Positions 7,107 to 15,064 are shown, numbered from the stretch's first letter. The stretch: DNA of 56,556 nucleotides from Gammaproteobacteria bacterium (GCA_020851975.1 JADZBS010000112.1:1-56556), one strand, 5' to 3'. Numbers and translations: made by a program. Notes: generated by a model from the sequence alone, not told the origin.

Positions 7107-8120
7107 TCAGGCTCCCGGTCCCATCATCTGGTAGAGCACGGCCATCTGGCCCCACATGCGGTTCTCGGCCTCGTGGATGACGACGCTGCGCGTGCCGTCG
7201 AGCACGCGGTCGGTGACGGCCACGCCGCGGCGCACCGGCAGGCAGTGCATGAAGCGGCAGTCCGGCCGCGTGGTCGCGAACCACGGGTCGTCGACGCGCC
7301 AGTCCTGCAGTTCCTCGCGCAGCTTCGCATCCGCGACGCGATCACCGTAGTGGCGCGTGGAGGACCACTCCTTGGCGTAGATCACGTGCGCGCCTTCGAG
7401 TGCCTCGCGCCGGTCATTGGTCTCGCGCAGCGAGCCGCCCGAGAGATCGGCGGCGCGGCGCGCCTTGTCCATGACCTGCGGGGGCAGCTCGAAGCCGTCC
7501 GGGCGCACCACGGTGACGTCCATGCCGCGCATCGCCGCCATGTGCAGCGTGGCCGAGGGCACGGCGAGCGGCAGCGCCTTCGGGTGCCAGGCCCAGGAGA
7601 GCACGAACTTGCCGCCGTGGCGCGGAATGGCGAGCTCGTCCATGGTCTTCCAGTCGGCGAGGCTCTGGCAGGGGTGCTGGATCGCCGACTCCATGTTGAT
7701 GAGCGGCTTCTTCACCAGCGCGCGCATGGCCTTGTATTCCTTGTCGGCGAGATCGTCGGCGAGGCTCGTGCGATTGGCGAACACGCGGATGCCGACCGCA
7801 TCGCCGTAGGAGGCGATCACCGGCACGCCCTCGCGCATGTGTTCGGCGGCCGCCCCGTCCATGACGATGCCGGAGCGCGTCTCCAGGCCGTGGATCGACA
7901 TCTCCGGCGAGAACACGAAGGAGCCGCCGCCGAGCCGCACCATGGCGGCCTGGAAGGAGGACAGCGTGCGCAGCGACGGCGACAGGAACAGCAGCGCCAG
8001 CACCCTGCCGGCGAGCGCCTGCGGCTCGGGGTGCCGTTGCAGGCGCGTGGCGAGCGCGAGCAGGGCCTCGACCTCCTCGATGCGGAAGTCGGCGAGATCG
8101 TTGAATTCCTTCAGTGCCAT
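7107..8120 (-). CDS. N-acyl-ornithine carbamoyltransferase, probably succinyl-ornithine type
   Basis: 337 residues of the transcarbamylase family, of the branch acting on N-acylated ornithine rather than ornithine. The carbamoyl phosphate loop is SLRTL (49-53), where the usual second Arg is replaced by Leu. HPCQ and HCLPVRR are present. The stretch LETRSGIVMDGAAAEH (79-94) closely resembles the Bacteroides succinyl-ornithine enzyme. Residue 92, Glu in the Xanthomonas acetyl enzyme and Pro (residue 90) in the Bacteroides succinyl enzyme, is Ala here. As I recall, E92A turns the Xanthomonas enzyme into a succinyl-ornithine transcarbamylase. The neighbouring Trp77 is His. It makes N-acylcitrulline, so a deacylase must exist elsewhere. 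It lies between argD (17 bp) and argB (5 bp). Confidence 0.9.
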   Translation of the reverse strand: MALKEFNDLADFRIEEVEALLALATRLQRHPEPQALAGRVLALLFLSPSLRTLSSFQAAMVRLGGGSFVFSPEMSIHGLETRSGIVMDGAAAEHMREGVPVIASYGDAVGIRVFANRTSLADDLADKEYKAMRALVKKPLINMESAIQHPCQSLADWKTMDELAIPRHGGKFVLSWAWHPKALPLAVPSATLHMAAMRGMDVTVVRPDGFELPPQVMDKARRAADLSGGSLRETNDRREALEGAHVIYAKEWSSTRHYGDRVADAKLREELQDWRVDDPWFATTRPDCRFMHCLPVRRGVAVTDRVLDGTRSVVIHEAENRMWGQMAVLYQMMGPGA

Positions 8121-8137
8121 GGACTTGTCTTCCTCGG

Positions 8138-9301
8138 TCAGCGAATGTCGGCGAGCGCGTTCAGCAGCTCGTGTACGTGGTGGCGTTCGAGCACCAGGGG
8201 CGGCAGCAGGCGCATCACCTGCGGATCGGCGCTGGTACCGACCAGGATCCCGCGCTTCAGCAGTTCCTGCAGCATCTCGCGGGCCGGCCGCCGGCAGCGC
8301 AGGCCGAGCAGGAAGCCCTTGCCCTGCACGGCCTCGACCGGCCCGAGCGGCATGGCTTCGATGATCTCCTGCGACAGGGCGCGCACGTTGTCGATGAGCC
8401 GGTCGCGGCCGATGACCTCGATCACCGTGGACATGAGCGCACTGGCGAGCGGCCCGCCGCCGAAGGTGGTGCCGAGGTCACCGGGCTTCAGGCCGGCGGC
8501 GATGCGGTCGGTGACCAGCAGCGCGCTGCACGGGAAGCCGGCGCCGAGCGCCTTGGCGACCGTGAGCATGTCGGGCGTGACGCCGGCGAGTTCGATGGCG
8601 AAGGGCGCGCCGCAGCGGCCCATGCCGCTCTGGATCTCGTCGGCGATGAGCAGTGCCCCGGCCTGTTCGCAGGCGGCGGCCACCGCCTGCACGAAGGCCG
8701 GATCGAGGTCGAAGGCGCCGGCCTGGCCCTGCACCGGCTCGAGGATCACGCCAGCCACGGTGTCGTCGATGAGCCGGCCGGCGGCGGCGATGTCGTTGCG
8801 CGGGATGAATCCGACGTCGAAGGGCGTGCGCGGGAAGCCGTACCACTTGCCCACGGCCGACCAGGTGACGGCTGCCGCAGCCGCGGTGCGGCCGTGGAAG
8901 CCGTGCTCGATGGCGAGGATGCGCCCGCGGCCGGTGACGCGGCAGGCGAGGCGCAGCGCGTTCTCGTTCGCCTCCGCGCCGCTGTTGCCGAAGAACACGT
9001 GGCCGAGGCCGGCCGGGGCGAACGCCGCCAGCCGGCGCGCGGCCTCCTCGCGCACCTCGAGCGCCACCGCGTTGCTCTGGAAGAAGAGCCGGCGGCCCTG
9101 TGTCTCCAGGGCGCGCACGATGTCCGGGTGGGCGTAGCCGAGACCGGCCACGGCGTGGCCGCCGTAGAAGTCGATGATGCGCCGGCCTTCGCCGTGGAGG
9201 TACACGCCCTCGGCCGACTCGGGTCGGAACGGCAGGTAGGGGTAGACGTCGAGCAGGTGGCTCGCTGCGGGCAGGCCGGCGCTCCGGGGTGTGGCGTTCA
9301 T
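8138..9301 (-). CDS. argD: acyl-ornithine aminotransferase
   Basis: 387 residues, class III PLP aminotransferase. Lys250 in TVAKALGAGFP is the Schiff-base lysine, GNSGAEANE at 105-113 binds the cofactor phosphate, and IADEIQSGMGR near 219 carries the PLP-ring aspartate. It converts N-acylglutamate semialdehyde to N-acylornithine. Its position, 10 bp after argC and 17 bp before the acylornithine carbamoyltransferase, fixes the pathway role. ArgD enzymes generally accept both acetyl- and succinyl-ornithine, so it fits either version of the pathway. Confidence 0.92.
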   Translation of the reverse strand: MNATPRSAGLPAASHLLDVYPYLPFRPESAEGVYLHGEGRRIIDFYGGHAVAGLGYAHPDIVRALETQGRRLFFQSNAVALEVREEAARRLAAFAPAGLGHVFFGNSGAEANENALRLACRVTGRGRILAIEHGFHGRTAAAAAVTWSAVGKWYGFPRTPFDVGFIPRNDIAAAGRLIDDTVAGVILEPVQGQAGAFDLDPAFVQAVAAACEQAGALLIADEIQSGMGRCGAPFAIELAGVTPDMLTVAKALGAGFPCSALLVTDRIAAGLKPGDLGTTFGGGPLASALMSTVIEVIGRDRLIDNVRALSQEIIEAMPLGPVEAVQGKGFLLGLRCRRPAREMLQELLKRGILVGTSADPQVMRLLPPLVLERHHVHELLNALADIR

Positions 9302-9311
9302 CGGTGCGTCC

Positions 9312-10382
9312 TCACGCCCAGCCCAGGGCCGGCGCGGTGAGGCCGGTGTCCTCGGCCAGGCCGAGCTTGCGGTTCAGCCACTGGATTGCGCCGCCCGCGG
9401 CGCCCTTGACGAGGTTGTCCTCGACCACCATCACGGCGACGCTGCCGGCGTCCACGCTCACGCCGATCTGGGCGTAGTTGCTGCCGACGATGTCCTTCAC
9501 GCGCGGCATGCCGTCGACGACGCTGACGAACCGGGCGCCGGCATAGAAAGTGCGCAGTGCCTCGCGCAGGGCCTCGGCGCCGGCCGGTTCGCGCAGCGTG
9601 GCCTGCACGGTCATGTGGATGCCGCGCGCGAACGGCCCGGAGTGCGGCACGAAGTGCAGCCGCGGCCGCTGCCCGGTCAGTTGCTCGCACAGGCCGGCCA
9701 CCTCCGGCGCGTGGCGGTGGGCCAGCGGCTGGTAGGCAAAAAGGTTGGCGTGCCGTTCCGGATGGTGCGTGGTGGCGATCGGCGAGCGGCCGGCGCCCGT
9801 GCTGCCGGTGATGCCGGTCGCGAAGAAATCCGGGCCGGCGATCCCGAGTTTCAGCAGCGGCACGGCGGCGAGCAGCATCGCGGTGGCGAAGCAGCCGGGG
9901 TGGGCGATGTGCGGCCGGTCGGTGTGCGCCAGGTGCTCGGGCACGGCGCAGGCGAACGCTTCGAGCAACTGCGGCGCTCCGTGCGGGTGCTTGTACACCG
10001 CCTCGTAGGCGCCGGCGCTCGCGAAGCGGAAGTCCGCCGAGACGTCGACCACGGTGAGCGCCGTGCCGCGTTCGCGGGCCCAGCCGATGAAGCCGGCGAG
10101 GAGTGGTGCGCTCGCTCCGTGCGGGGCGGCGGAGAGTAGCGCGAGCCGCCCCGTGCCGAAGTGTTCGAGGATCGCCTCGCGCGGCTGGAACTTCAGGTCG
10201 CCCAGGCCCGCGCGCAGGTGCGGGAAGGCGCCGACCACGTTCGCGCCGGCCTGGCTCTCCGACATCACGCCGGCCAGCGTGAGCCCGGGATGGCCGAGCA
10301 CCAGGCGCAGCAGTTCACCGGCGACGTAGCCGCTGCCGCCGAGGACGACGGTGGGCACGGCGTTGACGGTGGCGGCGCTCAT
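9312..10382 (-). CDS. argC: N-acyl-gamma-glutamyl-phosphate reductase
   Basis: 356 residues. NADP-binding LGGSGYVAGELLRL at 14-27 and the catalytic Cys164 in HPGCFAT identify ArgC, which reduces the acyl-phosphate made by ArgB to the semialdehyde used by ArgD. SHDxH-type residues of the active site appear as THHPERHAN. The ATG at 10382 overlaps the stop of the P-loop gene in the four bases ATGA, so translation is coupled. Confidence 0.94.
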   Translation of the reverse strand: MSAATVNAVPTVVLGGSGYVAGELLRLVLGHPGLTLAGVMSESQAGANVVGAFPHLRAGLGDLKFQPREAILEHFGTGRLALLSAAPHGASAPLLAGFIGWARERGTALTVVDVSADFRFASAGAYEAVYKHPHGAPQLLEAFACAVPEHLAHTDRPHIAHPGCFATAMLLAAVPLLKLGIAGPDFFATGITGSTGAGRSPIATTHHPERHANLFAYQPLAHRHAPEVAGLCEQLTGQRPRLHFVPHSGPFARGIHMTVQATLREPAGAEALREALRTFYAGARFVSVVDGMPRVKDIVGSNYAQIGVSVDAGSVAVMVVEDNLVKGAAGGAIQWLNRKLGLAEDTGLTAPALGWA

Positions 10383-11437
10383 GCGTTTACCGGGAAGCCG
10401 AGCGTACGCGCCACGGCGTTGCCGAGTTCGACCGCGTCCGTCACCGCATTGATGGCCGGCACCCCGGTGCGCTCGCGGATGATGTCGCGGCCGACCTGGT
10501 TGTCGGTCGAGGGTCCGGTGACGATCTTCGGGTCGATGTCGAACTCGCGGCGCAGCAGCTCGACGCCACCCCAGGCCGCGACCGGGTCGTTGGCCGAAAG
10601 CACCACGCAGCTCAGCGCGGCACGGATGTCGGGCTGGCGCAGGATCGCCTCCACGCCATAGGCGCCGAGGATGCCGTCGCCGAGCTCGAAGACGATCACG
10701 TCGGGCCGGTTGGCGGCGAGCCGCGTGAGCATGGTCCGCGTCACCGCCGGGCCGGTCTTCGCCGTGGTGCAGACCACGCCGAAGTCCGTGAAGATCATGG
10801 TCTGGCGCGCGCCGGCGTCCTCCATGGCGAGGATGTCCCGGCGCAGCGCCACGCCGGTCGACTTGAAGGCGTCGACGGTGAAGCCGAGATGGCGCAGGCG
10901 GCTGACGATGGCGCAGGCCGCCGCCGTCTTGCCGGCGTTCATGCAGGTGCCGGCGAGCGCGACCACCGGCACACCCTGGGTGTCGAGCGCTGCGGCGAAG
11001 TCGAGCCGCTCGGCGCCGGCACGGGCCGGCACGCCGATGCGTTCACCGAGGTAGGGGAAGTCGAGCACGGCGCCGAGCACGCGCGCCTCGAACGGCGGGC
11101 CGAAGCTCGCGTTGATCGAGTCGCACACGCCGATCACGCCGCCCATGTTGAGGACCTGCAGCACGTCGCCCGGCACGACCTGCTCCGGCAGGTGGCCGGA
11201 GTAGCCGAACAGGGCCTTGCGATGGCCGAGCGCGCCGACGATGACGTCGCCGCGCTTGACCTGTGCCTGCCGGCCGCTGGTGAGCTCGAGCGTGTTGTAG
11301 GTGCCCGTGTTGTTGAGGATCTCCACGGCGATCAGCACCCCTTCCTCGCAGGGGATGTCGGCGCCGACCCGCAGCTCGCGCGAGAGCTGCGCGTGCTGGG
11401 CCACCGAGCCGATCTTGTCGGCGATGACGGTCTTCAC
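10379..11437 (-). CDS. unassigned P-loop protein embedded in the arginine operon
   Basis: 352 residues from a GTG start at 11437 that overlaps the argG stop (GTGA); its own stop overlaps the argC start (ATGA). Both junctions imply translational coupling and a job in arginine synthesis. The N-terminal 125 residues look beta-rich (VIVGALGHRKALFGYSGH, then NMGGVIGVCDS). After a linker comes a Walker A loop GTCMNAGKT at 163-171 and a Walker B-like strand DVIVFELGDG at 246-255. The C-terminal half loosely resembles DUF1611/DgcN, MobB and BioD-type P-loop folds; I cannot place it firmly. As I recall, DgcN, a DUF1611 protein, N-acetylates D-glutamate. An N-acyltransferase role acting on L-glutamate is therefore a tempting inference, because no argA or argJ is in the window. 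A regulatory or ligase role is equally open. Confidence 0.7.
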   Translation of the reverse strand: MKTVIADKIGSVAQHAQLSRELRVGADIPCEEGVLIAVEILNNTGTYNTLELTSGRQAQVKRGDVIVGALGHRKALFGYSGHLPEQVVPGDVLQVLNMGGVIGVCDSINASFGPPFEARVLGAVLDFPYLGERIGVPARAGAERLDFAAALDTQGVPVVALAGTCMNAGKTAAACAIVSRLRHLGFTVDAFKSTGVALRRDILAMEDAGARQTMIFTDFGVVCTTAKTGPAVTRTMLTRLAANRPDVIVFELGDGILGAYGVEAILRQPDIRAALSCVVLSANDPVAAWGGVELLRREFDIDPKIVTGPSTDNQVGRDIIRERTGVPAINAVTDAVELGNAVARTLGFPVNA

Positions 11438-12660
11438 GACGCGCTGCCCTTGCCGGCGGCCCGCGTCTGCAGGATGCCGGGCCGCGACAGGATGCGCGAG
11501 TAGCCGAGCGCGTCGCCCGGGGTCCATTCGCCCGCCTTCTCGCCGTACACGCCGCGGGTGGCGGCCATCAGCGAGTGCGCCGAGACCACGCCCTCGACGA
11601 ACAGGTTGCCCGGCCGCAGCATCACCCGCACCTCGCCGGTGACGCGCTGCTGCGAGGAGGTGAGCAGCGCCTCGATGTCGCGGCACACCGGGTCGAGCTG
11701 CTTGCCCTCGTGGATGAAATCGCCGTACTGGGCAGCCACCTGGTCCTTGATGCGCTGCTGCGGGCCGGAGAGCACGAGCTTCTCCAGTTCCCGGTGGGCG
11801 ACGAGCAGCACCTCGGCCGCGGGCGCTTCGAACGCAACCCGGCCCTTGGTGCCGAGCACGGTGTCGCCGAGATGGACGCCACGGCCGATGGCGTAGGGGC
11901 CGGCGAGCTTCTCCAGCGCCTCGATCAGGCGCACCGGGTCCATCGGCTCGCCGTCGATCGCGGTCGGCACGCCCTGCGTGAAGGCGATCGTGTGGCGGCT
12001 GGCCGGCAGGTTCTTCTCGAAGGCGTTGGCCGAGAGCACCCAGGCGCTCTCCGGGATGGATTCCTTCGAGTCGAGCGTCTCGCGCCCGCCGATGGTCACG
12101 CCCCAGAGGCCGCGGTTGATGGAATAGGCCGAGCCGCGCACCGGCACCGGGAAGCCACGCTCCTCGAGGTACTTCTGCTGCTCGGTGCGCACGAAGGCCT
12201 GGTCGCGCACCGGCGCGAGCACTTCGAGTCCCGGCGCGAGCGTGCGCAGTGCCACTTCGAAGCGCACCTGGTCGTTGCCGGCCGCCGTGCAGCCGTGGGC
12301 CACGGTGGCGCTGCCGCGGGCGCGGGCGAGCTCGGCGAGGAGCGTTGCCTGGATGCCGCGTTCGGCGCCGACGCAGAGCGGATAGAGGTGGCCGCGACGC
12401 ACGTTGCCGAACACGAGGTACTTCAGGACCCGGTCGAAGAACACCTGGCGGGCCTCGACCAGGATGTGTTCCTGGGCGCCGAGCGCCTTCGCCCGCTGCT
12501 CGAGGTCGCGGGCGGCTGCCGCGTCGATGCCGCCGGTGTCGATCGTCACGGTGACGACCGGGCGGCCGTAATGCTCCTTCATCCACGGGACGCAGAACGA
12601 GGTGTCGAGTCCACCGGAGAAGCCGAGGACGATGGGGGATGTGCTGGCCTGGGTCGTCAT
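11434..12660 (-). CDS. argG: argininosuccinate synthase
   Basis: 408 residues. The PP-loop FSGGLDTSF at 14-22 binds ATP, HGCTAAGNDQVRFE holds citrulline/aspartate contacts, and SINRGLWG, GVPTAIDGEPM and FIHEGKQLDP are typical of the family. It joins citrulline to aspartate with ATP to give argininosuccinate, the substrate of ArgH. Because the neighbouring carbamoyltransferase makes acylcitrulline, ArgG should act after a deacylase that is not encoded here. It starts 40 bp after argR and overlaps the unknown P-loop gene by 4 nt. Confidence 0.95.
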   Translation of the reverse strand: MTTQASTSPIVLGFSGGLDTSFCVPWMKEHYGRPVVTVTIDTGGIDAAAARDLEQRAKALGAQEHILVEARQVFFDRVLKYLVFGNVRRGHLYPLCVGAERGIQATLLAELARARGSATVAHGCTAAGNDQVRFEVALRTLAPGLEVLAPVRDQAFVRTEQQKYLEERGFPVPVRGSAYSINRGLWGVTIGGRETLDSKESIPESAWVLSANAFEKNLPASRHTIAFTQGVPTAIDGEPMDPVRLIEALEKLAGPYAIGRGVHLGDTVLGTKGRVAFEAPAAEVLLVAHRELEKLVLSGPQQRIKDQVAAQYGDFIHEGKQLDPVCRDIEALLTSSQQRVTGEVRVMLRPGNLFVEGVVSAHSLMAATRGVYGEKAGEWTPGDALGYSRILSRPGILQTRAAGKGSAS

Positions 12661-12700
12661 GAAGGTCGGTCCTTGCAGTATCGGTCGGGCGGCAGGGCCG

Positions 12701-13165
12701 TCAGGCCCCTTCGCGGTTCAACAGGGCGCGCAGCCGCACCAGCAGCCGGCGCTGGTCGCCACCCCCGCGGGTGGCGACGAAGATGGTGTCGTCGCCGGAC
12801 ACGGTGCCGACGATCTCGCCCCAGCCGCTGCGGTCGAGGTACAGCGCCACGCGCTGGGCCGCGCCCTCCACGGTTTTCACCACCGTGAGGTTGCCACCGG
12901 CGGTGCGCACGTCGCGCAGCAGTTCGGCCACCACGGCGGCGTCGCGGTCGGCCTCCGGGTCCGGCTGCTCGAGCGGCTGGTAGCCGGTGTCGAGCTTGGT
13001 GATGCCGAGCTGCTGCAGGTCCCGGCTCACGCTCGACTGCGTCACGCGGATGCCGCGCTCCCTGAGCAGCCGCACCAGCTCGCTCTGGCGCGCGACCCGG
13101 CGGTTGCGCAGGATCGTGAGGATCGCCTTCTGGCGCTTCTCCATCGATTCGGTGGCGACAGGCAT
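12701..13165 (-). CDS. argR: arginine repressor
   Basis: 154 residues, the usual ArgR size. The winged-helix N-terminus has KRQKAILTILRNRRVARQSE and GIRVTQSSVSRDLQQLGI, the ArgR DNA-recognition helix. The C-terminal oligomerisation and arginine-binding domain includes VVKTVEGAAQRVALYLD and GTVSGDDTIFVATRG (GT-x-x-GDDT-I motif). It represses arginine genes when arginine is bound. The ATG at 13165 is chosen because a promoter lies at 13201-13228, inside the longer in-frame reading. It is the first gene of the arg run and its promoter carries repeated candidate operators, so self-control and control of the run are likely. Confidence 0.93.
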   Translation of the reverse strand: MPVATESMEKRQKAILTILRNRRVARQSELVRLLRERGIRVTQSSVSRDLQQLGITKLDTGYQPLEQPDPEADRDAAVVAELLRDVRTAGGNLTVVKTVEGAAQRVALYLDRSGWGEIVGTVSGDDTIFVATRGGGDQRRLLVRLRALLNREGA

Positions 13166-13174
13166 GCCCGGCTC

Positions 13175-13228
13175 ATGCGCATAAGCGAAAATGGATGCGC
13201 ATAATATGCATTTGCGTCCGAAAGTCAA
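13175..13228 (-). promoter_or_regulatory. argR promoter with paired operator repeats
   Basis: On the minus strand, TTGACT (13228-13223) and TATTAT (13206-13201) are separated by 16 bp, a good sigma-70 promoter. The plus-strand decamer ATGCGCATAA occurs twice, at 13175-13184 and 13195-13204, exactly 20 bp apart (two helical turns), and one copy overlaps the -10. This matches the tandem-box layout of ArgR operators, though the sequence differs from the E. coli ARG box. Confidence 0.6.
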
Positions 13229-13315
13229 TACCCGCGTCCGGCTGCTGGTATTCTTGCCGGCCGATCGGTTTTGGTTGGCGTCGTTGCTCCGGACAACCGG
13301 CAGGAGAGGTGTGTC

Positions 13316-13636
13316 ATGGCTGAGGTCGACGTGACGTTCAATCGGGCGATGAAGTTCTGGTGGAGCCTGACCTGGCGAACCTGGGTACTGATGCTGCCGG
13401 TCATGGCGCTGCTGAACGTGGTCGTGTTCTGGGCACTGCTCGGCAACACCGCGATGCGCAGCGGCGGGTCGCCGGACCCCGCGGCCGTCGTCGGTGCGAT
13501 GGCGACGGTCGCGCCGGCCTACCTGGTGGGGCTCCTGCTCTCCGTGGTGGCCATGGTGTGGGCCACGCGCTGGACCCTGCGCACCCGATGGAGCGACTTC
13601 CGTGTGCAGCTGGTTGCGCCGGAGGTGTCTGCGTGA
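13316..13636 (+). CDS. small two-helix membrane protein, function unknown
   Basis: 106 residues from ATG 13316 with AGGAGAG 7 nt upstream. Two hydrophobic segments are clear, WVLMLPVMALLNVVVFWALL (about 23-42) and APAYLVGLLLSVVAMVWATR (about 66-85). The loops contain many tryptophans and arginines (FWWSLTWRTW, TRWTLRTRW). It looks like a small inner-membrane protein. Its stop overlaps the next small gene (GTGA), so the pair is coupled. I recognise no family. It is divergent from argR. Confidence 0.65.
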   Translation: MAEVDVTFNRAMKFWWSLTWRTWVLMLPVMALLNVVVFWALLGNTAMRSGGSPDPAAVVGAMATVAPAYLVGLLLSVVAMVWATRWTLRTRWSDFRVQLVAPEVSA

Positions 13637-13785
13637 CCTCGATGCTCTACAAGCAACCCGTCCTCGGCCTCGTCGCCTTCGGCGTGGCGTTTCTCAGCCA
13701 GTGGATCGGCCACAGCCTCGTCTGCCTGGCCCATCCGCCCGCGCGAGCGCGCCGGCCGGATGTGACCGAATCCGCCGCCGCCTGA
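13633..13785 (+). CDS. 50-residue single-span membrane protein, function unknown
   Basis: Starts at GTG 13633, whose last bases are the stop codon of the preceding gene (GTGA); an ATG at 13642 is the alternative. The product MTSMLYKQPVLGLVAFGVAF continues into LSQWIGHSLVC, forming one transmembrane helix, followed by a basic, disordered tail. Coupling to the upstream two-helix protein suggests the two form a small membrane complex. No family recognised. Confidence 0.5.
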   Translation: MTSMLYKQPVLGLVAFGVAFLSQWIGHSLVCLAHPPARARRPDVTESAAA

Positions 13786-13901
13786 GACGGCGGTCATCGT
13801 CGGGCACCCCCGGCGCGGGAACCTGTCGCCGGCCGGGCCGGTCACAGCATCAGACTTCGCCCGGGGGCGAAGTCCATTCCATCGCAAGAGGGGAACAACC
13901 C

Positions 13902-14282
13902 GTGAAACCATGCAAACCCGGACGCGCTCTGGCCGCCATCGCCGGCAGCCTGCTCGTGCTCGGGATGGCCGATACCGCCCGCGCTGACCATCGCACCAGT
14001 GTCGACATCACCATCGCCACGCCGGGGGGCTACACGCGCTTTGCCACCGGTCCGCGATATCCCTACGGCTATGGCCCGCCCGGCTACTACGCCTGGAGTC
14101 CGCCGCCGGTGCCCGTGTACTGGGGCTACTACCCGCCGCCGGCCTATGGCCACGACCGCCACGACCATCGCTACGACCATCGTGACGACCACCGCCATGA
14201 CTACGACCGCCGGCCGCGTCACCACCACGACCGTGATCACGACCGCGGCCGCCACGGCAACCGGCACCGCCACGACGACTGA
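13902..14282 (+). CDS. secreted His/Tyr-rich protein, possible metal binder
   Basis: 126 residues from GTG 13902 with AAGAGGGG about 9 nt upstream. A signal peptide (GRALAAIAGSLLVLGMADTA, cleaved near ARA-DHR) leads into a Tyr/Pro/Gly-rich middle (PYGYGPPGYYAWSPPPVPVY). The C-terminal third is almost only His, Asp and Arg (HDRHDHRYDHRDDHRHDYDR and more). Such tails can bind Zn, Ni or Cu, so a periplasmic metal buffer is possible; binding itself is inference. No partner gene is obvious. Confidence 0.65.
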   Translation: MKPCKPGRALAAIAGSLLVLGMADTARADHRTSVDITIATPGGYTRFATGPRYPYGYGPPGYYAWSPPPVPVYWGYYPPPAYGHDRHDHRYDHRDDHRHDYDRRPRHHHDRDHDRGRHGNRHRHDD

Positions 14283-14308
14283 CGCCAGCCATCTCCGGCC
14301 GGCGCCGG

Positions 14309-15061
14309 TCAGCCGATCCTGAACCGTTCGTGCACGGTCCCGGCCGGCGCGCCGTCGGCATCGTAGCGGCGTTCGACGAACTCGCAGCCGCCACCGGCAT
14401 CGACGAGCACCACGGTGCTGGCGCGCGTGCCGTAGTCCGTGCCGACGATGAACGGTGCGTGGGCAGTGCCCGGCGTCCCGCCCGGTGACAGGCCCACCGG
14501 GCCACGTCGGACGAGCGCATCGAGCCATGCCGCCGGGTCCGGATGGGTGCCGGCGAGCACCGCGCTGGCGGCGTCGCGCAGGTAGGCGACTTTCGGCGCC
14601 GGATCCTCGGGCGGCGAGTTGCCGATGACCGTGATGCCAGGCGGCAACGTCCATCGCGCCCGATGATTGCCGTTCGGCGAGCGCAGTGCGCGCACCTGCA
14701 CCGGCGTGCCGAGCACGAGGCAGAACCCCGCGTAGCGCTCGGCGGCAACCGACACGGCATCGAGGTAGCGCCCACCCGGCCGGTTGCCCGTCACGAAGTC
14801 GCGCACGAGCTGCCCGCGGCTGGCCGTCCGTGTCGGGCCGGGTGGCCGGCGCGGGTCGTTGACGACCACGGCAAAGCGTCCGTTGCGGCCGATCGCGAGC
14901 CAGCTGCCGCCGGCGACGAGGTCGCGCCCGCCGAGCACGTCCGCCGCTTCGTCCCACCAGGCCGCTGCTGCCGACGGCCGCACGTGGAATTCGTCGCGGT
15001 TGCCGGCGATGACCAGCGGGTAGTCCGGGTGGGCTCGCCAGGCGATGGCAACCAGGCACAT
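14309..15061 (-). CDS. TANGO2/NRDE family protein
   Basis: 250 residues beginning MCLVAIAWRAHPDYPLVIAG followed directly by NRDEF, the family signature: an N-terminal Cys after processing, as in Ntn-type hydrolases, and the NRDE motif. GTWLA-like GSWLAIGRNGRFAVVVN and a distal STVVLVDAGG stretch also fit. Members are widespread, including human TANGO2, and their biochemical role is unsettled (heme handling and lipid metabolism have both been proposed). The gene starts 3 bp after nudC ends and is surely co-transcribed with it. Confidence 0.85.
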   Translation of the reverse strand: MCLVAIAWRAHPDYPLVIAGNRDEFHVRPSAAAAWWDEAADVLGGRDLVAGGSWLAIGRNGRFAVVVNDPRRPPGPTRTASRGQLVRDFVTGNRPGGRYLDAVSVAAERYAGFCLVLGTPVQVRALRSPNGNHRARWTLPPGITVIGNSPPEDPAPKVAYLRDAASAVLAGTHPDPAAWLDALVRRGPVGLSPGGTPGTAHAPFIVGTDYGTRASTVVLVDAGGGCEFVERRYDADGAPAGTVHERFRIG

Positions 15062-15064
15062 GGC

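Noticed and set aside
7086-9340. Long plus-strand reading frames opposite the arginine genes
   Set aside because: Antisense to argD and the carbamoyltransferase; composition is that of high-GC shadows.
13166-13228. Longer ArgR starting at 13228
   Set aside because: The added segment contains the -35, -10 and operator sequences of argR itself.
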